DNA of 64,000 nt, taken from the NCBI RefSeq assembly GCF_016820445.1, contig NZ_JADHDT010000003.1, forward strand, positions 1-64,000. The letters run 5' to 3'. How positions within the stretch are numbered: the first letter of the stretch is position 1; each line of letters opens with the position of its first letter. The notes under the pieces are model-generated. The model was given only the letters and a program-made list of their open reading frames with translations. It ran no database searches and was not told the DNA's origin. This DNA is from Sphingomonas beigongshangi (lineage in GTDB: Bacteria > Pseudomonadota > Alphaproteobacteria > Sphingomonadales > Sphingomonadaceae). The position numbers were made by a program, and so were the translations under genes. Below are positions 31,917 through 41,402 of this stretch, in pieces.

Positions 31917-33002
31917 ATGACCGATACTCTCACCAAAACCGCCGGTGCGAACGCGCCGATCAACGACACCCGCAAGGCGGAGCTGCTGGCGAAGCAGGTC
32001 AAGCATATCGACATCAAGAGCTTCGACGCGCGCCCGATCGTCGACGCGATGAGCGACATGAGCTTCACCAGCCGCGACCTCGGCCGCGCGACGAAGATCT
32101 ACAACGAGATGCTGGCCGACAAGGACTGCACCGTGTGCCTGGTCATCGCCGGTTCGACCTCGGCCGGCGGCTGCATGGACCTGTATGCGGAGCTCATCCG
32201 CAACAACATGGTCGATGTCGTCGTCGCGACCGGCGCGACCATCGTCGACATGGATTTCTTCGAAGGCCTCGGCCACAAGCATTACCAGGCGCTCGAAATC
32301 CCCGACGACGATACGCTGCGCTCGCTGTACATCGACCGCATCTACGACACCTATATCGACGAGGAGCAGCTCCAGGACTGCGACTTCACGATCAACAAGA
32401 TCGCGAACGAGCTGGAGCCGCGCGCCTATTCGAGCCGCGAATTCATCCGCGCGATGGGCAAGTATCTGTCGGAGCACGGCAAGAAGGAGAACAGCCTGGT
32501 CAAGCTCGCCTATGAGCATGACGTGCCAATCTTCTGCCCGGCGTTCGTCGACTCGTCGGCGGGCTTCGGCCTCGTCAAGCATCAGGTCGACCAGATGAAG
32601 GCGGGGAAGCCCTATCTGATGATCGACGCGGTGGCGGACTTCCGCGAGCTGACGGAAATCAAGATCCAGGCGGGCACCACCGGCCTGCTGATGATCGGCG
32701 GCGGCGTGCCGAAGAACTTCATCCAGGACACCGTCGTCTGCGCCGAGATCCTCGGCCATGACGATGTGCAGGTGCATAAGTACGCCGTGCAGATCACGGT
32801 CGCCGACGTGCGCGACGGCGCCTGCTCCTCCTCGACGCTGCAGGAGGCGGCAAGCTGGGGCAAGGTCAACACCGGCATCGAGCAGATGGTGTTCGCGGAA
32901 GCGGGCAGCGTCATGCCGCTGCTGGCGTCGGACGCCTATCATCGCGGCCACTGGAAGGATCGCCCCGTCCGCAAGTGGGGCGCGATCTTCGGCAACAAGT
33001 AA
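31917..33002 (+). CDS. Deoxyhypusine-synthase-like enzyme, probable homospermidine synthase
   Basis: A 361-residue member of the deoxyhypusine synthase family. The Lys that carries aminobutyl groups in eukaryotic enzymes is kept in EAASWGKVNTG, and the NAD site is intact (IGGGVPKNFIQD). Bacteria lack eIF5A, so the product must be a free polyamine; homospermidine is the common answer for bacterial members next to ornithine decarboxylase. Sphingomonas characteristically contains homospermidine. Start at 31917 with GGCAAAGG upstream. Confidence 0.88.
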   Translation: MTDTLTKTAGANAPINDTRKAELLAKQVKHIDIKSFDARPIVDAMSDMSFTSRDLGRATKIYNEMLADKDCTVCLVIAGSTSAGGCMDLYAELIRNNMVDVVVATGATIVDMDFFEGLGHKHYQALEIPDDDTLRSLYIDRIYDTYIDEEQLQDCDFTINKIANELEPRAYSSREFIRAMGKYLSEHGKKENSLVKLAYEHDVPIFCPAFVDSSAGFGLVKHQVDQMKAGKPYLMIDAVADFRELTEIKIQAGTTGLLMIGGGVPKNFIQDTVVCAEILGHDDVQVHKYAVQITVADVRDGACSSSTLQEAASWGKVNTGIEQMVFAEAGSVMPLLASDAYHRGHWKDRPVRKWGAIFGNK

Positions 33003-33011
33003 GTCCATTGG

Positions 33012-33037
33012 GGGCGGCGGGAAAACCCGCCGCCCCT
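33012..33037 (+). terminator. Rho-independent terminator of the polyamine genes
   Basis: GGGGCGGCGGG-AAAA-CCCGCCGCCCC, an 11-base perfect stem with a four-base loop followed by TTT. It lies 9 bases after the stop codon, the best classical terminator seen in the window. Confidence 0.9.
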
Positions 33038-33107
33038 TTCCGTGAAGGGGCTTGAGCCCCCGCGCGCGTCGGCGCACACTCTCCCCACCCAAGCGGGGGG
33101 ATGAACG

Positions 33108-33707
33108 ATGATGATGCTGGCCGCCGCCTTGCTACTCCAGGCGGCCGCGACGACGGCGCCGCCCACGACGCCCGTGGCGGGCCCTGCGGCCGTAGCGATC
33201 GACATCGCGCGCATGGCGGCGCTCTACGACGAAGTATGCCTGCAGACCTTCCCGATCGACGCCGCGGTCGACGCGCTCATGATCCGCAAGAAGGCGACAC
33301 CGATGACCGCGGCGCACGTCAAGGTGACGCTGCGCGACGATCCCGGCCGCGGCTGGACGCTGCGCGAAGGCGACCAGGTCTATGACGTCGTGCTCGAGCT
33401 GCCGCCCTTCCACGCCTGTTCGGTGCGTACCAGCGACCCGATGGTCGCGACGGGCGATCTCCAGCCCTATCGCGCGGTTGCCGACGCTTTCATGGCCAGC
33501 CACCGCGGCTTCACCGCGGGCGAGCCGATGGACATGATACGCGGCGGCATCAAGATCCATGCTGAGATGCAGGGCCGTCCGCTACCCGGCAAGCTTTTTG
33601 AAAACTTGCTCGTCGTCGAGCAGAAGGTCGTCGACGCCGCGCTGCTCGAACCGGGCTCGGTGTCGAGCCCGCTGCGCTTCGTCCACCAGATCGGCACCGG
33701 GCAATGA
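33108..33707 (+). CDS. Hypothetical secreted protein
   Basis: A 199-residue protein with a short hydrophobic N-terminus (MMMLAAALLLQAAATT) that may be a signal peptide. The mature part has two Cys (YDEVCLQTFP; FHACSVRT) and no motif I recognise. The start could be either of the first two ATGs. It is separated from the terminator by 70 bases. Confidence 0.65.
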   Translation: MMMLAAALLLQAAATTAPPTTPVAGPAAVAIDIARMAALYDEVCLQTFPIDAAVDALMIRKKATPMTAAHVKVTLRDDPGRGWTLREGDQVYDVVLELPPFHACSVRTSDPMVATGDLQPYRAVADAFMASHRGFTAGEPMDMIRGGIKIHAEMQGRPLPGKLFENLLVVEQKVVDAALLEPGSVSSPLRFVHQIGTGQ

Positions 33708-33719
33708 GGGGGAACGTCG

Positions 33720-34145
33720 ATGCACAGTGAAATTTTGCGGCCGATGGTCGCGCTGATCGCGTGGACGCTGGTCATGCTCGTCTGGACCGTCGCAACGCGC
33801 ATGCCCGCCATGCGCGCGGCGGGCGTGGATATCCGCAAGCTGGTCGGTAGCAAGGCCAGCGACGCCGATCGTGTACTGCCGCCAAACGTCCAGTGGAAAG
33901 CGCACAATTACAATCACCTGACCGAGCAGCCGACGCTGTTCTATGCCGTTTGCGCGGTGATCGCGCTCTCCGGTACCGGCGATGGCCCGAATGCCTGGAT
34001 CGCCTGGGCCTATGTCGCCCTGCGCATCGCGCACAGCCTCGTTCAGGCGACGATCAACCGCGTCGCGATCCGCTTCGTGCTGTTCGGCCTGTCGACGCTA
34101 GCGCTGGTCGCGCTGACGCTCCATGCCGCGATGGCGGTGTTCTGA
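33720..34145 (+). CDS. MAPEG family membrane protein
   Basis: A 141-residue protein with four membrane spans. The MAPEG signature NYNHLTEQPTLFYAVCAVIA and the following ARG/VQAT helix are typical; the family includes glutathione-dependent transferases. The active function here is not determined. GGGGGAACGTCG precedes ATG 33720; it follows the secreted-protein gene by 12 bases. Confidence 0.85.
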   Translation: MHSEILRPMVALIAWTLVMLVWTVATRMPAMRAAGVDIRKLVGSKASDADRVLPPNVQWKAHNYNHLTEQPTLFYAVCAVIALSGTGDGPNAWIAWAYVALRIAHSLVQATINRVAIRFVLFGLSTLALVALTLHAAMAVF

Positions 34146-34203
34146 TGCCCCCTGGCAGAGGCGCCGAACACGGGGCAGCGGGAGGCGGAGTGGTGCCGCG
34201 CGG

Positions 34204-34308
34204 GCGGGTCCGACCCTAGTTTCCGATCCAGCAAGACTGGATCGGCGCGGTACCCGCCCTCACCCCCACCCGGCTGCCCATCCGGGATAGGCAGAGTGGG
34301 CAGCCGGG
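34204..34308. terminator. Two hairpins between convergent genes
   Basis: The first is CCGATCCAG-CAAGA-CTGGATCGG (34223-34245), nested in GCGGGT...ACCCGC. The second is CCCGGCTGCCCA (34269-34280) paired with TGGGCAGCCGGG (34297-34308), 12 perfect bases. They lie between the MAPEG gene and the chemoreceptor gene, whose 3' ends face each other, so they probably act as a bidirectional terminator. No T tract is evident. Confidence 0.65.
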
Positions 34309-34350
34309 CGGGGCGAGCGCCGGTATCGCTCCCACGCCCGTGGATAAACT

Positions 34351-35661
34351 CTAGACGCGTGCCGTCAGTTCGACGAACGCCTGCGCCCGCATGCGCAGCC
34401 GCGTGGTCGTGTCCGACAGCGTTTCGGACAGCCCCTCCAGCCGCATCGCATCTTCGCCGACCGCGGCAGCCTCGTCGCTGATGGCGCGCGTGCGATGGGA
34501 TATATCGGTGCCGGCCGCCACCGAGTGATCGACATTGTCGGCGATGATGCGGGTTGCGTCCGATTGTTCGCCGATCGCCTGTTCGATCGACTGTCCCAGC
34601 CCGGCGATAGCGTCCATCGCCCGCTGCGCCGCGCGCTGCCCCTCGACCACCTCGCGCAGCAGGGCGTGCATGCCGTCGACACGCGCGCCGACATCCTTTG
34701 CGGTCGCCGCTGTCTGGCTGGCCAGTGACTTCACCTCGCTCGCCACGACCGCGAAGCCGCGTCCCACCTCCCCCGCCCGCGCGGCCTCGATGCCGGCATT
34801 GAGCGCGAGAAGGTTGGTCTGGCGGGCGATGCTCTGGATCAGCTGGAGCATGTCGTCGACGGCGGCAGCGGAGTTGGCCAGCGCCTCTATGCGGTCGCCC
34901 GCATCGCGCATGGCATCACGCGCGCCGATCCGCATCTGCCGCGCCGCGACGGTATTCTCGCCGATCCGATCGAGCGCGGCGGACAGCGCGTGGCCGCGGC
35001 CCGCGATTTCGTCGAGCGCCTGCGCGGTCTGGATGGCAGCGGCGGCGACGGAGGCCGCATCACCGTGCGAGACGCCCGCACGCCGCGCCAGCAACGCGGC
35101 AACCGAGCCTATGTCCCCGCCGATACCGGCCAGTTCGGTCGCCAGTGCCGTCACCTCCGCCGTGAAGGCTTCGCCCGCCGCGCGGACACGCGCCGCGCGC
35201 GCGTCGCGCTCGGCGGCCAGGTCTGCCTCACGCTTCGCGGCCAAGGCGGCGATCGCGTCCGCGTCCATCATCGCCGCGAACCGGCCATTGCGGGTCAGCA
35301 CCAGTCCATCGCCGCCCTGCCGGGCATAAGCCGCCAGGATCGTCTCAGGCGGCAAATCCGATTCGACGCAGACGCAAGGTCGGATGACGACGTCGAGCGA
35401 GCTGCCGAAGCTGGGATTCTGCATCAGCGCATGGCCGAACGGATTGAAAAGGATTCCCCGCACGTCGAGCTCGCGCACCACTCCGACGGGGCGATCGTGT
35501 TCATCGACGATGGCGAGCAGGCGCAGATCGGGGAAGGCCCGGAACTGTTCGATCGCCTGGGCGAGGCTCGCCGTACGCCGCAGCGAGCGCAGGTCTCCCA
35601 ATTCGTCGCGCCCACGGCTCGAGATCGATCCGTCACGCAGCATGTCGAGGTCGAGAAACAT
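34351..35661 (-). CDS. Soluble methyl-accepting chemotaxis protein with CBS-like N-terminus
   Basis: A 436-residue protein without membrane segments. Residues 1-150 resemble paired CBS domains ([20 protein letters not shown] and [20 protein letters not shown]), which would bind nucleotides. The signalling domain is canonical: [20 protein letters not shown] and [19 protein letters not shown], the hairpin tip that contacts CheA and CheW. It is the only chemoreceptor in this window and is cytoplasmic. Confidence 0.82.
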   Translation of the reverse strand: MFLDLDMLRDGSISSRGRDELGDLRSLRRTASLAQAIEQFRAFPDLRLLAIVDEHDRPVGVVRELDVRGILFNPFGHALMQNPSFGSSLDVVIRPCVCVESDLPPETILAAYARQGGDGLVLTRNGRFAAMMDADAIAALAAKREADLAAERDARAARVRAAGEAFTAEVTALATELAGIGGDIGSVAALLARRAGVSHGDAASVAAAAIQTAQALDEIAGRGHALSAALDRIGENTVAARQMRIGARDAMRDAGDRIEALANSAAAVDDMLQLIQSIARQTNLLALNAGIEAARAGEVGRGFAVVASEVKSLASQTAATAKDVGARVDGMHALLREVVEGQRAAQRAMDAIAGLGQSIEQAIGEQSDATRIIADNVDHSVAAGTDISHRTRAISDEAAAVGEDAMRLEGLSETLSDTTTRLRMRAQAFVELTARV

Positions 35662-35685
35662 GCGGCAGGCGCTAGCGCCCGACGG

Positions 35686-35700
35686 TAAACGCCGGGTTAG
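35686..35700 (-). promoter_or_regulatory. Possible CtrA-like site before the chemoreceptor gene
   Basis: CTAA-N7-TTTA on the minus strand, 25-39 bases before the chemoreceptor start. It differs at two positions from TTAA-N7-TTAA. It has the same spacing as the site at 14685, which is why it is listed. Confidence 0.25.
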
Positions 35701-35766
35701 GGTTTGATGACGCTACGATGACAAACGGTCATTTTTCGACAAAACCGCCGTCACGGCGCTTTGCCG

Positions 35767-37653
35767 TCATCCGAACAGCCTGCGGCAGCTCCGCTCCAGC
35801 ATGAGCAGCTGCCACAGCGTACGGCCATGGTCAGCCCGCCCGACGGCATGATCGCCGGCCATGCGCCCGATCGTCGCCATATCGAACCAGCCCGTGTCGG
35901 CGAGGAAGCGCGACGTGCCCAAGGCCTCCGCCGCGGGACGGAGGTCGCCGCGAAACCACGCGCCGATCGGCGTGACGAAACCCATCTTGGGTCGGTACAG
36001 TGTTTCGCGCGGCAGATAGGCCTCCAGCGCCCGCTTCATCAGCCATTTGCCCTCGCCGCCGTGCAAGCGCAGCCGCGCCGGCAGCCGCGCGGCGAATTCA
36101 ACCAGCCGATGGTCGAGCAGGGGCTCGCGCGCTTCCAGGCTCACCGCCATGCTGGTTCGATCGACCTTGGTCAGGATATCGCCCGGCAGCCAGATCTTGA
36201 TATCGGCATATTGCGCCCGGTCGATCGGATCGCGGGCTGGCGCGTCGCGCATCGCGGCGACGTAGCGGTCCTCCGCCCTGTGCCCCTGCAGCGCGGTACG
36301 CGCGCCGGCGCTGAACAGGCGACCACGCCATTCGGGAGACGTCACGCCGACGGCACGCGCATAGGCCTCGTCGCCGTCCATCGCCAGTGCCAGCAGCGTC
36401 GTCTTCGCGCGCAGGGGCCGCGGCGCCCAGTCCGCCTTCGGATAGGCGTTCCCGAGCGCACCGAAGGCATGCCGACGCCAGGACGCGGGCATCAGGCCGC
36501 GCACGCGCTCTTCCGCCGCCTGGAACCGATAACGGCGATATCCCGCCAGCGCCTCGTCCGCCCCGTCGCCGGACAGCGCCACCGTGACACGCTCCCGCGC
36601 GAGCGCGGATACCTGATAGGTCGCAAGCGCACTGCCGTCAGCGAAGGGCTCGTCGAAATGCGCGACCAGCGTGTCGATGAGCGCGAAATCATCGCTGCGC
36701 ACGACCTGGGCATGATGATCGGTGGCGAAGCGGCGCGCCACGGACTCGGCATGCGCGCGCTCGTCATGGCCGGCTTCGTCGAAACCGATCGTACACGTAC
36801 GTACCGCCTGCGGGCTCGCCTCCGCCATCAGCGCGACGACGGCACTGCTGTCGACGCCGCCGGAGAGGAACGCGCCGAGCGGCACGTCGGCGACCATGCG
36901 ACTGCGCACGGCGTCGCGCATCCGCGCGAGCAATTCGCCCTGCAGCGCCTTGGCCGATCCGCCGGCGCGGTCGGCGAAGCTGAGGTCCCACCATTGGCTG
37001 GGGCGCGGCACCGGTCGGCCGCGGCGCAGGATCAGGACATGACCCGCGGGCAGCTTGCGCACGCCCGCGACGATGCAGCTGTCGTCGGGGACGTAGCCAT
37101 AAGCCAGAAAATCTTCGACCGCGGTCAGATCCGGCATCCGCCGCAGCATGGGATGCGCCAGCAATCCCTTCAGCTCCGACGCGAATGCGACGCTGCCGTC
37201 GGCCAGCTCGACATAGTGCAGCGGCTTCACGCCGAACCGGTCGCGCGCGAGCACCAACAGGCCCGCGTCGGCATCGTGAAGCGCGAAGGCGAACATGCCC
37301 TGCAACCGATCCAACAGGCCGACGCCCCAGGCACGCCAGCCGTGCAACAGCACTTCCGTGTCGCCGAGGGTGCGGAACCGTGCGCCCCTGCCGGCAAGCT
37401 CCGTGCGCAACGCGGCGAAATTGTAGATCTCGCCATTGTAAGTGACCGAGAGCGCACCGTCGTGCATCGGCTGCGGCGAGCCGGCGACGTCGATGATCGA
37501 CAGCCGCCGATGGCCGAGGCCGACGCCGGCCCCGGTCCATATGCCGTCGCCGTCAGGTCCGCGATGCGCCTGCACGTCGATCATCGCGCGAACGCGGGCG
37601 GGATCGACGGGCTTGGGAGTATTGGGGTGAAAGATCCCCGCGATGCCGCACAT
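35767..37653 (-). CDS. XrtA-system amidotransferase (asparagine-synthase type)
   Basis: A 628-residue protein of asparagine synthase B type. The N-terminal class II amidotransferase begins MCGIAGIFHP with the catalytic Cys2; the synthase domain has the PP-loop LSGGVDSSAVVALMAEAS. In exosortase A loci this protein presumably amidates a sugar acid or other polysaccharide precursor rather than aspartate. It follows xrtA by four bases and is the last gene of the minus-strand operon. Confidence 0.93.
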   Translation of the reverse strand: MCGIAGIFHPNTPKPVDPARVRAMIDVQAHRGPDGDGIWTGAGVGLGHRRLSIIDVAGSPQPMHDGALSVTYNGEIYNFAALRTELAGRGARFRTLGDTEVLLHGWRAWGVGLLDRLQGMFAFALHDADAGLLVLARDRFGVKPLHYVELADGSVAFASELKGLLAHPMLRRMPDLTAVEDFLAYGYVPDDSCIVAGVRKLPAGHVLILRRGRPVPRPSQWWDLSFADRAGGSAKALQGELLARMRDAVRSRMVADVPLGAFLSGGVDSSAVVALMAEASPQAVRTCTIGFDEAGHDERAHAESVARRFATDHHAQVVRSDDFALIDTLVAHFDEPFADGSALATYQVSALARERVTVALSGDGADEALAGYRRYRFQAAEERVRGLMPASWRRHAFGALGNAYPKADWAPRPLRAKTTLLALAMDGDEAYARAVGVTSPEWRGRLFSAGARTALQGHRAEDRYVAAMRDAPARDPIDRAQYADIKIWLPGDILTKVDRTSMAVSLEAREPLLDHRLVEFAARLPARLRLHGGEGKWLMKRALEAYLPRETLYRPKMGFVTPIGAWFRGDLRPAAEALGTSRFLADTGWFDMATIGRMAGDHAVGRADHGRTLWQLLMLERSCRRLFG

Positions 37654-37657
37654 GGGG

Positions 37658-39184
37658 TCAGAGGCCCGCGGCGCGGTCGCCGAGCGTGCGGATCGAGCCG
37701 AGGGCGCGGGCCATCGCGGCGATATCGGCGCGTGCGTCGCGCCCGGGCACGATCGGGGTGGACAGGTGGATCGCCACCGCCCGCTGCGAACCGCCGAACA
37801 GCTTCGCCTTCATCGTCTCGATCTTCACTCGCCGCTCGTCCGCCGTCACCGTGTCGCCGACCACGTACCACGTCGCGACCAGCCGCTCCACCGCATGGCG
37901 ACCTGCGTCGGGTGCGGTGATGCGCATCACCGACGCGCCGTCGATCGGCGCCTCGTCGTCCACACGCAGCCAGCGCCCCTCCTCGCGCAGCACGCCGGTG
38001 CCGAACGCGCCGAGCTTGTGCCCCTCGCCCTGGAAGGCGAACACCGCGATCGACAGATCGACGGGCGCACCGGCGCCGACGTAGCGCACCGACAGCCGGC
38101 GATTCGCACCCGGATAATAGGGGCGCCACGCGCCGGCCGGCACGTCGCCGATGTCGCGCCAGCCCGGCGGATGCGGCCGGGCGAGCGTGCCGGCCACGAC
38201 CGTCGCATGCGCGGTCGCGGCTGCCCACATCGGCCAGATGCCCGCCACCGCCACCGTCAGCAGCGTCGCGATCGGCAGCCCGATCGCGCCGCCCGCCGGC
38301 GCGGACAGGGTCCGGGGGTCGAAGGCGGGCCCATCGGGCGCGCGATCGAACCAGCGCCAGCCCAAGGCGAGCACCGCGGCCATGACGATGCCGAAGAACA
38401 CCCAGCCATAGACGATATGATCGAAGCCGGTGGCGGCCTCGACGCTGGTCAGGTCGGCGGCGTAGATGGTGCCGAAGGCGCGCAGCCCGTTGGCCAGGAT
38501 CGGCACGATCACGCTGATCGCGAGGAAGGCGGCACGCCGTCGCCACGACAGGAAGCAGGTGTTGGCGACCAGCACGCCGAACGCCACCATCGCGATGACG
38601 AACTTCGCGCCGGAACAGGCCTCCGCCACCTCGAACCAATAGCGGCCGGCATGGATCAGCACGCCGTTCGACGTCGCGGGAATGCCGGACAGATGCAGCA
38701 GCGGCATGACGATCGCGACCGTCAGCTGCTGGAGCGGCGGCTCGATCGCTTCGCCGAACGGAACGAGGAACAGCGCATAGCCGAGCGGGAACAGCAGCCC
38801 GCGCGCGGTCTGCGCCCCCAACAGAGTCACCACCGCGCCCTGCAGCATGGCGACGAGGCCGAACTGGCGGGCGAAGCTGACGCCCCCCGCCTCCCCCATC
38901 AGCCAGCCCAAACCGCCCAACGCGACGAGGGCGAGGCCGGGCCACCAGGCGCGCGGCGTCAATCGGCCGAGTTCCTCGCGCCGCTGCCAGACCAGCCAGC
39001 CGATGACCGGACCGATGAACAGGCAGTGGCCGAACGTCGTGCTCGTCCACCAGATCGTGACCAGCCGCGCGACATCGCGATGAAAGATCGCGACGATCAC
39101 CGCCGCAGCGGCCGCGAGGGCGACGAGATGACGACGCCACGCGCCGGCGACCCGGGGCGTCGCCAGGACGAGCGTCGCGCTCAC
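37658..39184 (-). CDS. xrtA: Exosortase A (XrtA) with fused EpsI-type domain
   Basis: A 508-residue polytopic membrane protease/transpeptidase that sorts PEP-CTERM-tagged proteins. The catalytic triad is Cys in VAEACSGAKFVI, Arg in LANGLRAFGTIY and His in FDHIVYGWVFFG. After residue 300 comes a soluble EpsI-type domain (RWLRVDDEAPIDGASVMRIT). The start is GTG 39184, inside the stop of the upstream glycosyltransferase gene (GTGA); an ATG much farther upstream is in the other frame. Confidence 0.93.
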   Translation of the reverse strand: MSATLVLATPRVAGAWRRHLVALAAAAAVIVAIFHRDVARLVTIWWTSTTFGHCLFIGPVIGWLVWQRREELGRLTPRAWWPGLALVALGGLGWLMGEAGGVSFARQFGLVAMLQGAVVTLLGAQTARGLLFPLGYALFLVPFGEAIEPPLQQLTVAIVMPLLHLSGIPATSNGVLIHAGRYWFEVAEACSGAKFVIAMVAFGVLVANTCFLSWRRRAAFLAISVIVPILANGLRAFGTIYAADLTSVEAATGFDHIVYGWVFFGIVMAAVLALGWRWFDRAPDGPAFDPRTLSAPAGGAIGLPIATLLTVAVAGIWPMWAAATAHATVVAGTLARPHPPGWRDIGDVPAGAWRPYYPGANRRLSVRYVGAGAPVDLSIAVFAFQGEGHKLGAFGTGVLREEGRWLRVDDEAPIDGASVMRITAPDAGRHAVERLVATWYVVGDTVTADERRVKIETMKAKLFGGSQRAVAIHLSTPIVPGRDARADIAAMARALGSIRTLGDRAAGL

Positions 39185-40368
39185 GCCGCCGCGCGCCCGT
39201 TCGGCAGCGCCAGCAACGCGTCCAGCGGCGCAAGCCGCGCCGGCCATGCATAGCGTGCCATCACCTGCATCCGTGCCAGCTGTCCCTGCGCCGCCGCGTC
39301 TCCCGGGCTGTCTAGCAGCGTCGTCACCGCCTGCGCGAAGCCGGCCGCGTCCGCGCCGATGCGGATGGTGCCGAGATGGTCGATCCCCTCCGCCGCGGCG
39401 GGCGAAGCGACGATCGCGCGCGCCATCGCCATGGCTTCGAGTATCTTGTTCTGGATACCCCGGGCCAGTTGCAGCGGAGCGACGCAGACGCTTGCCGCCG
39501 CCAGCCACGGCCGGACGTCGTCGACCGCACCCGTGACGCGGATGCGATCGGAGGCGAGCGCACGGACCGCCGCCGTCGGCGCACGCCCGACGATGGCAAA
39601 GGTAGCATCCGGATGCGTCGCGTGAATCAGGGGCAGCACGTCCCGCGCGAACCAACAGACCGCCTCGACATTCGGGCGATAATCCATCTGACCCGTGAAC
39701 AGCAGCAGCGGGCCGTCGGCGGCGACCGGCACGATGCGCGCGGGATCGTAATAAGCGGCGTCGATGCCGTTCTCGATCGCGACGATCCGCCCGGTGCCGC
39801 CGCCCTTGCGGAATAGCGCCGCCTCCGCCGCGCTGACGAACAGGCTGGCGTCCGCCCTTGCCGCGACCTCCCGCTCGAAAGCGCCGAGCAGCCTCGCCTC
39901 CCGGCGCATCATCCAGCGCGCGGGGGCCGGGCCCTCCGCGGCGTAGCCGGCGAACTTCGCGGAATCGACGTCGACGAAGTCCATCACGACCCGCGCGCCG
40001 CCGCTGGGAAGATATTGCGCCATTTGGCCGGAAAAGGCGTAGATCGCGTCGATCGGATGGCGATCCAGCAGGTCGCGGACGGCACGGCGCATCGCCACCG
40101 CGTCGAACGCAGCCAGCGACACCGGACGCCCCGTCGCCAACGCCTCGATTAGGGCGAGCGCCCGCTGCTTGCGACGCGGGACGATTGTCGCGCTCGCGAG
40201 CGCCGCGGCGAGGTCATGCGGCACAACCTGGTCGGCCCCGTCATCGGCGAAGGCGATCAGGTGAACGCGCGCCTGCGCGGCGAGATGGCGAAGGACGTGG
40301 TGACTGCGGATCTTGTCGCCGCGATCGGGTGGATAGGGCGCGCGATGCGCGAGGAACAGGATGTCCAT
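39181..40368 (-). CDS. XrtA-associated glycosyltransferase
   Basis: A 395-residue GT-B fold transferase. It begins MDILFLAHRAPYPPDRGDKI, the hallmark of the exosortase-associated family, and has the usual C-terminal nucleotide-sugar site (ILEAMAMARAIVASPAAAEG). It should add a sugar to the lipid-linked polysaccharide precursor. The start at 40368 overlaps the FemAB-like stop (TGATG). Confidence 0.92.
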   Translation of the reverse strand: MDILFLAHRAPYPPDRGDKIRSHHVLRHLAAQARVHLIAFADDGADQVVPHDLAAALASATIVPRRKQRALALIEALATGRPVSLAAFDAVAMRRAVRDLLDRHPIDAIYAFSGQMAQYLPSGGARVVMDFVDVDSAKFAGYAAEGPAPARWMMRREARLLGAFEREVAARADASLFVSAAEAALFRKGGGTGRIVAIENGIDAAYYDPARIVPVAADGPLLLFTGQMDYRPNVEAVCWFARDVLPLIHATHPDATFAIVGRAPTAAVRALASDRIRVTGAVDDVRPWLAAASVCVAPLQLARGIQNKILEAMAMARAIVASPAAAEGIDHLGTIRIGADAAGFAQAVTTLLDSPGDAAAQGQLARMQVMARYAWPARLAPLDALLALPNGRAAA

Positions 40369-41402
40369 CAGCCCAGTCCGCGCGCGATCCACGGCCCCGC
40401 CACGTTCGCGATCGGCAGGGGCAACCGCTGCCACGCACGCACCATCAGCGCATATTTTGGATTGAGCGGATTGACCGCGCGCGCCGCCCCCGCGTGCCGC
40501 GTCGCGTAGATGCGCGGTTGCGGCACGAAGCCCCAGTTCTTCTTGAACGCCGCCGCCCCCGTCCCCGTTTTCGATCGACCGAAGTCAAAGCGGGAACAGC
40601 CGCGCGCACGCGCATGGCTCATCAGCGCGAAATACATCCGGTCGTTCGCGCGCAGGCTGCGCGCTGCGGCGGTGCCCCCGCCCCAATAGGGATAGACCGT
40701 GCCGCGGAAGTAGAGGCTGAGCACGCTCGCCTCCGCGCGCCCGGCATGGCGCACGGTCAGCACGTCGCTGTCCAGCGCATCGGCAACCGCGCTGAACAGC
40801 CGGGCCGGAAATACCGGCGTGCCGAGATTGCGCACCGATTCGGCATAGACCCGATAATGTTCGCGGCGCATCGCAGCGTCGTCGCCGGTCTCGACGGTGA
40901 GATCGCGCTCCAGGCTCTTGCGCACCTCCGCCCTTTGCTTGCGCGGGACGGCGAGCAGCTCGGTCGCGTCGTCCGGGGCCAGGCCACGGGCGAAGCCGAG
41001 ATAGCTCGTCGAGTCGATCGACCAGCCTTCCGGCGACGGTCCGCCGCGCAGTTCCACCGAGGGGCAGCCGATCCGCGCGGCCAGCGCCCAGGCCGCCGCC
41101 GCCAGCGCCTCCGCGCCGTCCCCCAAAATGCCGCCATCGACCGCGAAGCCGGCGGATACAAGCGCCTTGCCGAACAGCGGCGAGCGCATCTCGCTGAGCG
41201 GCAGCACCCCCGCCAGCGTTCCGCCGGGCCGTTCCGCGACGAGGTATCGCGCGCGCTGTCCGGTGCCGATCGCGACCGCGCGGCTCCATCCGCTCAGGTG
41301 AAAGGGCGTCGCCCCCTCGGCCGCGTTCACGAAATCGTCGATACGCGCCGCCTCGCGCGCGTCGCCCAGCGCCGCCTCGCGAACGACGAAGGACGGGGTC
41401 AT
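40368..41402 (-). CDS. XrtA-associated FemAB/GNAT-like protein
   Basis: A 344-residue protein of the FemAB superfamily, two acyltransferase folds in tandem. In FemAB proteins the domain transfers aminoacyl groups; in exosortase loci it probably acylates a sugar. Recognisable segments are RAEVRKSLERDLTV, GTVYPYWGGGTAAARSLRAN and FDFGRSKTGTGAAAFKKNWG. The start overlaps the deacetylase stop by four bases. Confidence 0.9.
   Translation of the reverse strand: MTPSFVVREAALGDAREAARIDDFVNAAEGATPFHLSGWSRAVAIGTGQRARYLVAERPGGTLAGVLPLSEMRSPLFGKALVSAGFAVDGGILGDGAEALAAAAWALAARIGCPSVELRGGPSPEGWSIDSTSYLGFARGLAPDDATELLAVPRKQRAEVRKSLERDLTVETGDDAAMRREHYRVYAESVRNLGTPVFPARLFSAVADALDSDVLTVRHAGRAEASVLSLYFRGTVYPYWGGGTAAARSLRANDRMYFALMSHARARGCSRFDFGRSKTGTGAAAFKKNWGFVPQPRIYATRHAGAARAVNPLNPKYALMVRAWQRLPLPIANVAGPWIARGLG

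Noticed and set aside
37658..37800. A PEP-CTERM sorting tail in or near xrtA.
   Set aside because: No predicted C-terminus in this window shows the PEP motif followed by a span and a basic tail.
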